From the NCBI GenBank assembly GCA_965246925.1, contig OZ251994.1:1922001-1986000 (forward strand): 64,000 bases of DNA, given 5' to 3'. The notes below the pieces were generated by a model, which saw only the letters and a list, made by a program, of their open reading frames with translations, was not told where the DNA came from and did not search any database. Shown here one piece after another: positions 8,746-16,779 of the stretch; position 1 is the stretch's first letter; each line of letters begins with the position of its first letter. The position numbers were made by a program, and so were the translations under genes. This DNA comes from JANPPS01 sp965246925 (GTDB taxonomy: Bacteria > Pseudomonadota > Alphaproteobacteria > Acetobacterales > Acetobacteraceae).

Positions 8746-8763
8746 TTTCCTTATATAGGAAAT
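8745..8763. repeat. Inverted repeat between the immunity gene and the portal gene
   Basis: ATTTCC, TTATATA loop, GGAAAT, starting at the stop codon of the Imm11-like gene. The AT-rich loop and lack of a U-tract make it a weak terminator candidate; it may mark the right edge of the cargo insertion. Confidence 0.3.
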
Positions 8764-8824
8764 AAACCTTGCGCCGATGCCCCATGAAGTCCACTTTCTC
8801 TGGGTAGGCTTCCGGTGGTGGGCA

Positions 8825-10216
8825 ATGTTTCAGACCATATGCGACTTGATCCCGAATGACCTCGATATGCCGGCGCGGTCGCGGCGCCTGGATATACTGA
8901 GCCGGGTGCTGGATGGCACTCTATACGACACTTTGCCGTATGAATTTCATGACGAGCGGTCGCCTAGTGGAGAGTATATTCCGTTGCGGCGGCGGCGGCC
9001 CTCGGTGCGCTATGCGCTCAGCCGGGTGGTGGTTGAGGATAGTGTCGCGCTGCTTTTCAGCGAGGGGCATTTTCCGGCGGTGCGGAGCCCGGACGGGGCT
9101 GTGCGGGATTCGATGGGTGCGATCATTCGGGAGTGCCGGCTTAATCAGGTGATGGTCGAGGCGGCGACCCGGGGGAGTGTCGGTTCAGCGGCGGTTCTAT
9201 TGCGAGTGCTTCGGGGGCGCGTATTCCTCGATGTGCTCGACTCAGCCTGGCTTACGCCTGTTTGGGAAGCCGAGGCGCCCGATATGCTGTCTTTGGTGGT
9301 GGAGCGCTACAAGGCGCCGGGCAGTGAGTTGGCGGCGGCCGGTTTCGAGGTTGCAGATGTGGCTGCGACGTATTGGTTTGAGCGCCGGTGGGATACCGAG
9401 TGGGAGACTTGGTACTTGCCACGGATGTCCGGTTCGACAGAAGCACCAGTCCGGGATGAGGCCCGGAGTGTTCGTCATGGGCTTGGCTTTGTCCCTATTA
9501 CCTGGATCAAGAACTTGCCGGGCGGGGTTGCGCCGGATGGAGCCTGTACGTTCCGGGCGGCTGTCGAGACCTCGATAGAGATCGACTACCAGCTGAGTCA
9601 GGCGGGGCGGGGGCTGAAATATTCGTCCGACCCTACACTGCTTATTAAGGAGCCAGCTGGTATCGAGGGAGAGCTGGTGCGTGGCGCTTCCAATGCGCTC
9701 GTGGTGAGCGAGAAGGGGGATGCACGGCTGCTCGAGATCAACGGCACGGCCGCGGGGGCGGTGCTGGAGTACGTACGGACGTTGCGGGAGCTGGCGCTGG
9801 AGGGGGTGCATGGCAACCGGGCGGAGGCGAGCCGGATGCGGGCGCCGATGAGCGGACGTGCGCTGGAATTGATGAGCCAGGGGTTGGTGTGGCTGGCCGA
9901 TCAGTTGCGGGTTTCGTACGGCGAAGGGGGATTGCTTGCGATAATTCGCATGATACTGCGTGCTGGTCAGGTTTATCCAATCATAGTGGGAGGCGTCGCG
10001 TTAGATACTTTGGACGCTGATGCACCGCTGTCGCTGGTGTGGCCGCCCTGGTATCCGGCCACAAGCGAAGACCGGGCGCGGGATGCGGCCACTGTTCTGA
10101 GCCTGGTTCAGGCGGGGCAGATATCCCGTTCGAGCGGCGTGCGGCTTTTGGCGGCGGACTGGGGCGTGGATGCGGGCTCAGAGATGACCTTGTTGGATGG
10201 AGGGGTTCTGGAATGA
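8825..10216 (+). CDS. Phage portal protein
   Basis: 463 aa from ATG 8825; the longer frame from 8777 adds 16 residues that do not look conserved. Portal proteins form the dodecameric DNA channel at the capsid vertex. The order NDLDMPARSRRLDILSRVLDG, a central beta-rich region with FVPITWIKNLP, and a C-terminal helical part (EASRMRAPMSGRALELMSQG) fits SPP1 gp6-like portals. Its position after terminase (interrupted only by the cargo genes) and before a small protein and the capsid supports the call. It overlaps the next gene by 4 bp (ATGA). Confidence 0.8.
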   Translation: MFQTICDLIPNDLDMPARSRRLDILSRVLDGTLYDTLPYEFHDERSPSGEYIPLRRRRPSVRYALSRVVVEDSVALLFSEGHFPAVRSPDGAVRDSMGAIIRECRLNQVMVEAATRGSVGSAAVLLRVLRGRVFLDVLDSAWLTPVWEAEAPDMLSLVVERYKAPGSELAAAGFEVADVAATYWFERRWDTEWETWYLPRMSGSTEAPVRDEARSVRHGLGFVPITWIKNLPGGVAPDGACTFRAAVETSIEIDYQLSQAGRGLKYSSDPTLLIKEPAGIEGELVRGASNALVVSEKGDARLLEINGTAAGAVLEYVRTLRELALEGVHGNRAEASRMRAPMSGRALELMSQGLVWLADQLRVSYGEGGLLAIIRMILRAGQVYPIIVGGVALDTLDADAPLSLVWPPWYPATSEDRARDAATVLSLVQAGQISRSSGVRLLAADWGVDAGSEMTLLDGGVLE

Positions 10217-10587
10217 GTGAGGATGATTTGGGCGATGCCGAGACCGGCGCGAACCGTAGTGCGGAAGTTGCCGGGCTACGGGCGCGCTTGATTCAGGCGG
10301 AGTTGAGGACGGAGGCGGTCCGGGCGGGAATGGTCGATCTGGACGGAATCAAGCTGATCGACGTTTCCAGTCTGCCGCTTAGTGAGCTCGGTGAGCTCTC
10401 GGATGCTGTGGGCGTCATGGCGCGGTTGAAGGTGGACAAGCCTTGGTTGTTCACGGCTGTGGCTGGCCGGAGCAGTTCGTCGGGCGCTGTTCCGCCGCGG
10501 GCGTCCCCGGTGGCGGTGAAGACGGCAATGCAGATGACGGTCGAGGAATGGCGGCTGGCGCGGGCCGAACTATTAAAGCGTGTTTGA
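10213..10587 (+). CDS. Small head protein, possible scaffold or capsid-assembly protein
   Basis: 124 aa from ATG 10213, overlapping the portal stop by 4 bp and therefore probably translationally coupled. It has a helical, charged N-terminus (AEVAGLRARLIQAELRTEAV) and a C-terminus ending in a basic helix (EEWRLARAELLKRV). There is no recognised catalytic motif. The slot between portal and capsid normally holds a scaffold and/or protease. No protease motif is present here, so scaffold is the better guess. Confidence 0.5.
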   Translation: MSEDDLGDAETGANRSAEVAGLRARLIQAELRTEAVRAGMVDLDGIKLIDVSSLPLSELGELSDAVGVMARLKVDKPWLFTAVAGRSSSSGAVPPRASPVAVKTAMQMTVEEWRLARAELLKRV

Positions 10588-10706
10588 GGAAAAGAGTCCT
10601 TGCCAATCTGCCCCAGATAATGGATATGAGTTTCGTATGATGGCGCTGATGCGGTGAGGCGGGTCTGGCGGCCGGTTTAGTGTTTTGATGAGATTTGGCG
10701 GGTTTG

Positions 10707-10743
10707 GCCCGGTGTGACCTCGGTTGCACCGGGCTTTTCTTTT
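10707..10743 (+). terminator. Terminator-like hairpin abutting the capsid gene Shine-Dalgarno
   Basis: Perfect 8-bp stem GCCCGGTG/CACCGGGC with a 12-nt loop, then TTTTCTTTT, then GGAGAG (10744-10749) and the capsid ATG at 10754. It lies at the end of a 166-bp gap (10588-10753) with no other recognisable feature. It could terminate or attenuate upstream transcripts, or be an RNA-processing or stability element for the capsid message. Confidence 0.65.
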
Positions 10744-10753
10744 GGAGAGCAGC

Positions 10754-12076
10754 ATGGGCATTTCGAACTTTCCGGCGATCCTGCAGCCGATTTTGCAGCA
10801 AGGTTTCCTGGAGCGGGAGTTCCAGCAGGCGCTGGCGTCGCGGTTGGGTTACCGGGCCTGTGCGGATCGGCAGGAATTTGCGGTCGGGATCGGCGAGACG
10901 CTGACGAAGACGCGAGCCGGGTTGAAGCCGAGCGTGACGACGCCTCTGGCACCGCAGACCAACACCAACCTCGATAACGGCCTGACTCCGGTTGGCTGGG
11001 GTGTGGAGCAGTTTACGCTGACGCTCAACCACTACGCGGCGACGACGGACCTTAACATGGTGACCTCTCGCGTGGGGATTGCCAGCCAATTCTTGCAGAA
11101 TGCTGCCATCAATGGTGAGCAGGCGGCGCGTTCACTGGACGAACTGGCGCGGAATGCTCTGTTCGCGCCTTATTTTGGGGGGAATACGCGGGTGCGGGTC
11201 GCTTTAGGATCGGCCGGGCCGGTTGTAGCGGTGGATGATCTCCGCGGGTTCCTTACGGTTATGGTAAACGGGGTTCAAACATCGGTCGGGGCGGCGTCGG
11301 CACTGACGGTGACGATCGGGGCGGGCGTATATTCAGTGATCGGCACGACAGTCGATGTCGTGAATGCTTCGACGGCGCCCGGCGGTCTTTCGGGTTCGCT
11401 CACTCTTTCGGGGAACGTGAGCACGTCTGATGGATCGTTGGGGAGTGCAGTGCAGGCCGCGAATGGCAGCGTCATCGTGCGGCCGAACCAGCGTGGGGCA
11501 ACCACGGCTATTCAGGCCGACGACACGTTGACGATGGGATGTTTGCTCGATGCGGTCACCACGTTGCGCCGGAATGCTGTTCCTGAGATCGATGGGGCCT
11601 ACAATTGTTATCTGGATCCGGTCAGTTCCCGGCAGCTGTTTGCGGACAATGACTTCCGGCAACTGTTTCAGGGTGCCACGAGCGCAAACCAAGTTTTCAA
11701 GCATGGGATGGTGAACGACTTTCTAGGTTTGCGCTTCGTGCCGACCACCGAGGCTTACGTGCAGCCGCATCCGAGTCTGGCTGGGGCAGTTGTGCGACGT
11801 CCGATCGTGGTGGGTCAGGGTGCGTTGATCGAGGGCGACTTCGCCGGTATGGCGGCGCAGGATGTGGCGCCGGCTGATAGTATCGTGAGTGTCGTGGACG
11901 GTATTGCGATGGTTACGCGTGAGCCGATCGATCGATTGCAGCAGATCATCGCACAAAGTTGGTATTGGATTGGTGGTTTCTGCGCGCCTTCCGATACGAT
12001 GACCAATCCATCCGTTGTGCCGACTGCGACGAACGCGGCTTTTAAGCGTGCGGTTATGATCGAGCATTTGGGTTAG
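10754..12076 (+). CDS. Major capsid protein
   Basis: 440 aa from ATG 10754, chosen for the GGAGAG five bases upstream; the longer frame starts inside the hairpin. Features are an N-terminal arm (MGISNFPAILQPILQQGFLE), a central Gly/Thr/Val-rich beta segment at about residues 155-235 that looks like an inserted surface domain, and a C-terminal core with DEL-type helices. The position (after portal, with its own leader hairpin and its own terminator) suits a highly expressed coat protein. No maturation protease is encoded nearby. P22/N4-type coats are possible relatives, but the family was not proven. Confidence 0.75.
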   Translation: MGISNFPAILQPILQQGFLEREFQQALASRLGYRACADRQEFAVGIGETLTKTRAGLKPSVTTPLAPQTNTNLDNGLTPVGWGVEQFTLTLNHYAATTDLNMVTSRVGIASQFLQNAAINGEQAARSLDELARNALFAPYFGGNTRVRVALGSAGPVVAVDDLRGFLTVMVNGVQTSVGAASALTVTIGAGVYSVIGTTVDVVNASTAPGGLSGSLTLSGNVSTSDGSLGSAVQAANGSVIVRPNQRGATTAIQADDTLTMGCLLDAVTTLRRNAVPEIDGAYNCYLDPVSSRQLFADNDFRQLFQGATSANQVFKHGMVNDFLGLRFVPTTEAYVQPHPSLAGAVVRRPIVVGQGALIEGDFAGMAAQDVAPADSIVSVVDGIAMVTREPIDRLQQIIAQSWYWIGGFCAPSDTMTNPSVVPTATNAAFKRAVMIEHLG

Positions 12077-12102
12077 ACCCTTCTCTAACCCTTGTTTTGT
12101 TT
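12070..12102 (+). terminator. Rho-independent terminator after the capsid gene
   Basis: Stem GGGTTAGA/TCTAACCC (8 bp, perfect), 6-nt loop, followed by TTGTTTTGTTT. The capsid stop codon (12074-12076) lies inside the left arm. With the hairpin before the gene, this makes the capsid gene a transcriptionally bracketed unit. Confidence 0.75.
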
Positions 12103-12144
12103 GCCAAGCCCTCATTCGATCGCGAAGAGGGGAAGGAGGGGTTT

Positions 12145-12522
12145 GTGCTCACAGATGCGGAAAAGGTCGATGCGCGGCGGTTCTTGGGTTATGCGGCCTA
12201 TGGAGCCGCCGCGGCGGGTTTCGACGGCTGGCGGTTCTTTCAGGCCAGTGGAGAAATGGAGTACCGGCTCAATAATTTGTCGGCGGCCGAAGAACTGGTA
12301 CTTCGCAACTACTTGGTAACGCTTGCTACGCTGGAGCAGGCGATTGCGGATGCCGGGGCAGGCTTAGATACGGCTTCGGCAATGGGGTGGGTTCGGAATC
12401 CGGCCGAGCTTGTGGAACGGGAGCGTCTGTTTGACGGGTGGCGGCGGCGCCTTTGTGCGTTCGTGGGAGTTCCGCCGGGTGCGGCGTTGGCGACTTCGGC
12501 CACGATCGGGCTTGTCATCTAA
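12145..12522 (+). CDS. Head-tail connector/adaptor protein
   Basis: 125 aa from GTG 12145, preceded by AGGAGGGG; the in-frame ATG at 12097 lies in the capsid terminator tail and is less likely. VLTDAEKVDARRFLGYAAYG resembles the start of small all-helical phage adaptor proteins. The remainder is helical with NNLSAAEELVLRNYL. The slot immediately after the capsid gene fits a connector ring protein beneath the portal. Function is from context. Confidence 0.55.
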   Translation: MLTDAEKVDARRFLGYAAYGAAAAGFDGWRFFQASGEMEYRLNNLSAAEELVLRNYLVTLATLEQAIADAGAGLDTASAMGWVRNPAELVERERLFDGWRRRLCAFVGVPPGAALATSATIGLVI

Positions 12523-12533
12523 AGGAGGAACCG

Positions 12534-13169
12534 GTGGACGTCGCATTGGTGCAGGACCGGCTTTCTCGAGGGATGGGGGTCGCGGCCTTGGCTGTTGGGG
12601 CACAGTATGACTTGCTACGACCCCAAGGTCCGGCCAACCCGATGCGTCCGGAGCTGCGGGTGCTGCGGCTGGCGGCCCTGTTTGACGGCGGTAGCCCCGG
12701 ATACTCACGGCCCCGCGGTTATGAGCGGGCTCTACGGGGAACTTTCGACAGCGCTTATGTGGCGGCCGGTGATTATTTCAGGGGATCGAGGGGCGTTTTG
12801 TTTGCAGCGATGCTGCCGCCGCTGGCGCGTCCACTATGCGTGTTGACGAATGCGGTCGTTGACGTGCTGCGGCCGGTTGGACCGGGAATGGCGGGACTGG
12901 CCGGCTATGGCGGGGTCGGCGCCAGTGAGGCTCCGGCCCTATTGCTGCAGGGTTGGCCCATCTCGTTGCTGGCTTCGGGGCGAGGCCAGTCTGGTCAGCT
13001 ACCCGGAGACGGCTTGCTGGCCGTGTTCACGGCTGTGTTTCCGGTTCTGCCAGTGTCGCTGCGGGTCGGCGATCTGATCTTGGATGCTACGGGGCGGCGG
13101 TTCGTGTCGGGCGCGGTGGATCGGACCGAGCTGGGCTGGACCGTTTTGGCCCGATTGGTGGGAGCTTAG
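12534..13169 (+). CDS. Phage head-completion or minor structural protein, unknown
   Basis: 211 aa from GTG 12534 after AAAGGAGGAA. The sequence is hydrophobic and Gly/Leu/Val-rich, with a conserved-looking C-terminus (LPVSLRVGDLILDATGRRF). Neighbours are a connector upstream and another structural protein two bases downstream, so a stopper or head-closure role is plausible. I do not recognise a family. Confidence 0.5.
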   Translation: MDVALVQDRLSRGMGVAALAVGAQYDLLRPQGPANPMRPELRVLRLAALFDGGSPGYSRPRGYERALRGTFDSAYVAAGDYFRGSRGVLFAAMLPPLARPLCVLTNAVVDVLRPVGPGMAGLAGYGGVGASEAPALLLQGWPISLLASGRGQSGQLPGDGLLAVFTAVFPVLPVSLRVGDLILDATGRRFVSGAVDRTELGWTVLARLVGA

Positions 13170-13171
13170 GA

Positions 13172-13981
13172 ATGCCTGACCAGTCCGAGGTCGAGAGCGC
13201 GCTGGCGAAGTTCCTGGCGGGAGTGCTGTACCCGGAAGGGAGCGACAAGGCTTCATTGCTGGGGCCGGTATTCCGGGTGTTCCCAGGCTGGCCGGTAGCG
13301 GCGGCGCTGGAGGCTGATCTGGGGCAGGGTGTCGTGCAGGTGTCAGTCACGGTGGTGCCGGGTCATGTGCGGGACACCACGCGGTACTCCTCGGATTTGA
13401 TGGATTTGGCTGCGCGACCGTCCTTATTAGATGTAACTGTCGCTGGAAATACTGTCACACTGTCAGGTGAGGTGGCCGAAGGGCAGGTAGCTGGGATCAA
13501 GGTGGATGGGCGCACCTATGCATACCGGGTAAGTGCCGGCGACGACGCTGGATCGGTGGCTGCTGCGCTGTCGGTCATGGTTCGGGTGGACCGACCCGCA
13601 GTGTTGCGGGGGGCGTCGGTTCAGCTTCCCGGCGGTATCGGCGTGCAGGCGCGGACAGCGGCGGATGGGTCTGGCGTTGCCGAGCTGCGGCGGCAGGTCA
13701 TGGCGTTCCGGGTAAGTGTTTGGGCACCGGGAGTTCGTTGGCGGGATGAGGTGGCGACGGCGCTGGACGGTGCTTTGGCGGGGCTTACGTTTTTGAACGT
13801 CTCGGGGTGGGCCTGCCGGGTGAAGGCTGGGGTTGGAGCGGTGAGCGACCAGGGCTCGGCGGCGGGAGTCTGGCGGCGTGACATAGGCGTGAGCGTGGAG
13901 TTTCCGACGACGGCGCTGGCGCAGGTACCGGCGATGCTGTTTGGGGTCGACCGAGTAAACGGCGTTTCTTTGACGGTTTGA
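13172..13981 (+). CDS. Phage structural protein, possible tail terminator or completion protein
   Basis: 269 aa from ATG 13172, two bases after the preceding stop. Residues 1-60 resemble a tail-completion N-terminus (LAKFLAGVLYPEG, FRVFPGWPVAAALEADL). The middle is beta-rich with a LysM-like or carbohydrate-binding flavour (VTLSGEVAEGQVAGIKVDGR). The C-terminus contains VSVWAPGVRWRDEVATALDG. It lies two genes before the sheath, the usual position of the tail terminator. The family is not certain. Confidence 0.5.
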   Translation: MPDQSEVESALAKFLAGVLYPEGSDKASLLGPVFRVFPGWPVAAALEADLGQGVVQVSVTVVPGHVRDTTRYSSDLMDLAARPSLLDVTVAGNTVTLSGEVAEGQVAGIKVDGRTYAYRVSAGDDAGSVAAALSVMVRVDRPAVLRGASVQLPGGIGVQARTAADGSGVAELRRQVMAFRVSVWAPGVRWRDEVATALDGALAGLTFLNVSGWACRVKAGVGAVSDQGSAAGVWRRDIGVSVEFPTTALAQVPAMLFGVDRVNGVSLTV

Positions 13982-13995
13982 ATAGGAAATAATTC

Positions 13996-14136
13996 ATGAC
14001 GCATTTAGTCGTGGTGCGGCCGTTTGGGCCGCATCGGGTGGGCGATGTGGTGAGCGATGCCGACGCGGTTTCGCGGGTGCTTGCGTCTGAGCATGTGGAC
14101 CACGTGGTGCGGATCGATCCGCCGAAGGAGGATTAA
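13996..14136 (+). CDS. 46-aa protein preceding the tail sheath (DUF2635-like position)
   Basis: ATG 13996 to TAA 14136. It starts MTHLVVVRPFGPHRVGD and ends HVVRIDPPKED. A GGAAAT lies upstream, and the sheath gene starts 3 bp after the stop. Mu-like phages carry a similarly small gene (DUF2635) immediately before the sheath, so this is probably real. Its role is unknown. Confidence 0.55.
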   Translation: MTHLVVVRPFGPHRVGDVVSDADAVSRVLASEHVDHVVRIDPPKED

Positions 14137-14139
14137 GCG

Positions 14140-15714
14140 ATGCCGATCGTGCAAGCGGGTAATCTCAACACGACTGCGCTGGTCGTCCCGGACCTGTATG
14201 TGCAGGTGGTGCCGCCGCAGAACCTGGTTCTGAACGGCGTCCCGACCAACGTTGTCGGCGTGGTAGGGTCTGCAAATTGGGGGCCGGCGAATCAGCCTGT
14301 GATCGTTGGGAGCATGGCTGATTACGCCCGGGCGTTTGGCAGCCTGCAGGCGCGCAAGTACGATTTGGGCACTCAGGTCGCGACCGCTGTCCAGCAGGGG
14401 GCGCAGTCGTTCCGGTGCGTGAGGGTCACAGACGGGACGGAGAGTGCGGCGACGTATGCCATTTTTTACGTGAGTGGACAGTATCCGGCATTACTGACTG
14501 CGCGCTATCCGGGGTCTCTTGGTAATCAGATTGCGATTTCCTTGCTGCCTGGAAGCGCTGCGGGAAGCTGGCGGTTGAGTCTGGGATTGCCGGGGCAGGT
14601 GGCGGAGAGCTTCGACAATATCCAGGCGCCTTCGCCGACGGTGTTTTGGCAGAACTTGGTCAATGCCGTGAACGTTGGGCTTGGGCCGTTACGGGGTCCG
14701 AGCCAGCTTTGTGTGGCGAGCTTGGGGCCGGCGCCCGGGACGGCACCGGCCACTTTGACCGGGCAGACGTTGCTGAACGGGACGGATGGTGCGGCAGGGG
14801 TGACATCGCAGGCACTAGTGGGAAGCGATGGCGCGCCGCGGAAGGGAATGTATGCGCTACGCGGCCAGGGCTGCAGCCTGCTGGTGCTGGCCGATGCGGA
14901 TGATGCGGTGACGTGGACGGTGCAGGCCGGCTTTGCTTTGCAAGAGGGGCTATATGCGATCCTGACGGGCTCGGCGGGACAGGCGATCAGCGATGCGGTG
15001 GCGGCCAAGCAGGCGGCGGGCCTCGATAGTTACGGAGCCAAGCTGATGTTTGGCGATTGGGTTTACTGGCCGGATCCTGTGGCGGGAACGATCCGGTTGG
15101 TGTCGCCTCAGGGTTTTGTGGCGGGGCGGCTGGCCAATCTATCGCCGGAGCAATCGTCGCTGAATAAACCGTTGTATGGGGTGATTGGAACGCAGCGTGC
15201 GGGTGTGCCGGGCAGTTCTCAGGCGAGTGGTTATGCTTCGGCTGAGCTTGCGGTCCTGCTTGGTGCGGGGATCGACGTGATCGCCAATCCGCAGCCGGCC
15301 GGCGCATTCTGGGGGGTGCGGGGCGGACACAACTCTTCGTCGAACGCTGCGACTAATGGCGACAACTACACACGCCTTACAAATTACCTTGCGGCGACTT
15401 TGGCAGCAGGTATGGGGCAGTACGTAGGGCAGCTGATTACTGCTGGGCTGTTTCGGCGGATACGGAGTACGCAGCTGAGTTTCCTGCAGGCCCTGCTCGG
15501 TCAAGGCATTCTGGGGAGCACGGACGGAACGCTACCGTTTAGTGTTATTTGCGATATCAGTAATAATCCGCAGAGCCGCACTGGGCTTGGTTATGTGCAA
15601 AGCGACGCGCAGATACAGTATCAGGCTATCAACGAGCGCTTCATCGTCAATCTCGAGGGTGGTCAGACGGTTCAAGTTACTCGGCAGACTCTGCCGTCCG
15701 GTCAAGTCAACTAA
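14140..15714 (+). CDS. Phage tail sheath protein
   Basis: 524 aa from ATG 14140 after AAGGAGG. The sheath forms the contractile outer tube. The N-terminus PDLYVQVVPPQ and NVVGVVGSANWGPANQPV match the sheath start, and the C-terminal domain contains TRLTNYLAATLAAGMGQYVG and ends in a beta-strand region (FIVNLEGGQTVQVTRQTL) that meshes with neighbours. Length is typical. With the tube gene 11 bp downstream, it defines the particle as contractile (myovirus-type). Confidence 0.93.
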   Translation: MPIVQAGNLNTTALVVPDLYVQVVPPQNLVLNGVPTNVVGVVGSANWGPANQPVIVGSMADYARAFGSLQARKYDLGTQVATAVQQGAQSFRCVRVTDGTESAATYAIFYVSGQYPALLTARYPGSLGNQIAISLLPGSAAGSWRLSLGLPGQVAESFDNIQAPSPTVFWQNLVNAVNVGLGPLRGPSQLCVASLGPAPGTAPATLTGQTLLNGTDGAAGVTSQALVGSDGAPRKGMYALRGQGCSLLVLADADDAVTWTVQAGFALQEGLYAILTGSAGQAISDAVAAKQAAGLDSYGAKLMFGDWVYWPDPVAGTIRLVSPQGFVAGRLANLSPEQSSLNKPLYGVIGTQRAGVPGSSQASGYASAELAVLLGAGIDVIANPQPAGAFWGVRGGHNSSSNAATNGDNYTRLTNYLAATLAAGMGQYVGQLITAGLFRRIRSTQLSFLQALLGQGILGSTDGTLPFSVICDISNNPQSRTGLGYVQSDAQIQYQAINERFIVNLEGGQTVQVTRQTLPSGQVN

Positions 15715-15725
15715 GGAGAACGCTG

Positions 15726-16172
15726 ATGCCAGCGAATACATTTTCGACGGGACGGGACTGCCAATTGGTTGTGATCGGGCCGGGCGCGGGTGGTCAGGCG
15801 GGTTTGCGGGTCGATTTGACACATGTGACCGGTTTCGAGGCTCGGCAGATGACTCATCCTATCCGAGTGGACCGGATGGATGGGGTCTATCTGGCGGCGG
15901 AGCTGCCGAAGGGATGGGATGGGCATTTCGACTTGGAGCGTGGCAGCCCGGCTGCGGATGACTTTATCGCCGGGCTCGAGCAGGCGTGGCATGTCGCGGG
16001 ATCGCTGAAGGGAAGCACTCTCTATCAGTATATTACGGAGAGTGACGGCTCGGTCAGCACTTACCAGTATGAGGGCGCTGTTTTCAAGATGGCGAGCTCG
16101 GGGCAGTGGCGAGGGGACGCGGCCGTGAAGCAGCGGCTTGAGTTCTTTGCTAGCCGGCGCAAGCGGATCTAG
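15726..16172 (+). CDS. Phage tail tube protein
   Basis: 148 aa from ATG 15726 after AAGGAG. Inner-tube protomer of contractile tails, normally encoded directly after the sheath as here. The sequence is beta-rich with GLRVDLTHVTGFEARQM, WDGHFDLERGSPAADDF and SVSTYQYEGAVFKM, matching the small two-sheet fold of tail tubes. Its length is normal. Confidence 0.88.
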   Translation: MPANTFSTGRDCQLVVIGPGAGGQAGLRVDLTHVTGFEARQMTHPIRVDRMDGVYLAAELPKGWDGHFDLERGSPAADDFIAGLEQAWHVAGSLKGSTLYQYITESDGSVSTYQYEGAVFKMASSGQWRGDAAVKQRLEFFASRRKRI

Positions 16173-16183
16173 GGGTGCAAGGC

Positions 16184-16537
16184 ATGTCATCTACTACTGA
16201 GACACCCTCAGCCCGTATCGTTAACGAGGCGGCACAGTCAAGCACCGTTGCGGATGAGAGAGGGCGGGTTCTGGAGGTGCGCCGCCCCGGCGCGTTGGAC
16301 CGGCTGCGTCTATTCAAGGCGGTCGGGCCAGTGCTGGCGGAGAATGAGCGATATCTTGGGTATGCCATGCTGGCGATGTGTGTGGTGTCGGTGGACGGTG
16401 TGCCGGTGCCGCAACCCGTCAATGAGACACAACTCGAGGCTTTGGTGGCCCGGCTGGGTGATACGGGGCTGGTGGCGGTAGGGCGCGCTTTGGCGCCAGC
16501 GGACGGGGAGGTTGCGTCCGCTAACCCGGGAAACTGA
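16184..16537 (+). CDS. Tail assembly chaperone, zero-frame product (gpG-like)
   Basis: 117 aa from ATG 16184 with AGGGG eight bases upstream; a GTG at 16175 is an alternative. It is the short product of the pair of chaperones that hold the tape measure during tail assembly. The sequence VLEVRRPGALDRLRLFKAVG and YLGYAMLAMCVVSVDGVPV is typical of such chaperones. The frame ends AAC TGA right after the slippery heptamer at 16528-16534, and a fraction of ribosomes should continue in the -1 frame to 16728. Confidence 0.85.
   Translation: MSSTTETPSARIVNEAAQSSTVADERGRVLEVRRPGALDRLRLFKAVGPVLAENERYLGYAMLAMCVVSVDGVPVPQPVNETQLEALVARLGDTGLVAVGRALAPADGEVASANPGN
16528..16534 (+). promoter_or_regulatory. 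-1 programmed ribosomal frameshift site GGGAAAC
   Basis: The heptamer G GGA AAC stands in the X XXY YYZ phase of the zero frame (codons CCG GGA AAC), immediately before TGA. This is the same class as lambda G-T (GGGAAAG). Slippage by -1 continues into CTG AAA GAC and an open frame of 64 further codons. Confidence 0.9.
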
Positions 16538-16728
16538 AAGACGCGGCGGCGCTTCGTTCGCTGTCGCGTCAAGGGGAACTAGTGGACTGCCTATTTCTGG
16601 TTCGCAACGGCGTGCCTTTCGACGTTGCGTTTAGCTTGGCGTCCGGGGAGCGCATGGCATGGGTCATTGCACTGTGCGAGATGGACGGCCGCCGTTGGGA
16701 CTGGTCCGTGATGGGCTGGGCGGCTTAA
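16534..16728 (+). CDS. -1 frame extension of the tail chaperone (gpGT-like C-terminus)
   Basis: Frame entered by -1 slippage: LKDAAALRSLSRQGELVDC, then FLVRNGVPFDVAFSLASGER and MAWVIALCEMDGRRWDW, ending TAA 16728. It has no good start of its own apart from an internal GTG at 16582, so expression as a 181-aa fusion with the upstream chaperone is expected. In the long form this domain recruits tube subunits to the tape measure. The ratio of short to long product would be set by the slippery site. Confidence 0.85.
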   Translation: MKDAAALRSLSRQGELVDCLFLVRNGVPFDVAFSLASGERMAWVIALCEMDGRRWDWSVMGWAA

Positions 16729-16779
16729 AGCGCCAAGCAGCGTCGAACGAGAACGACTGCGTTGCGGAAGGGTTACGGG

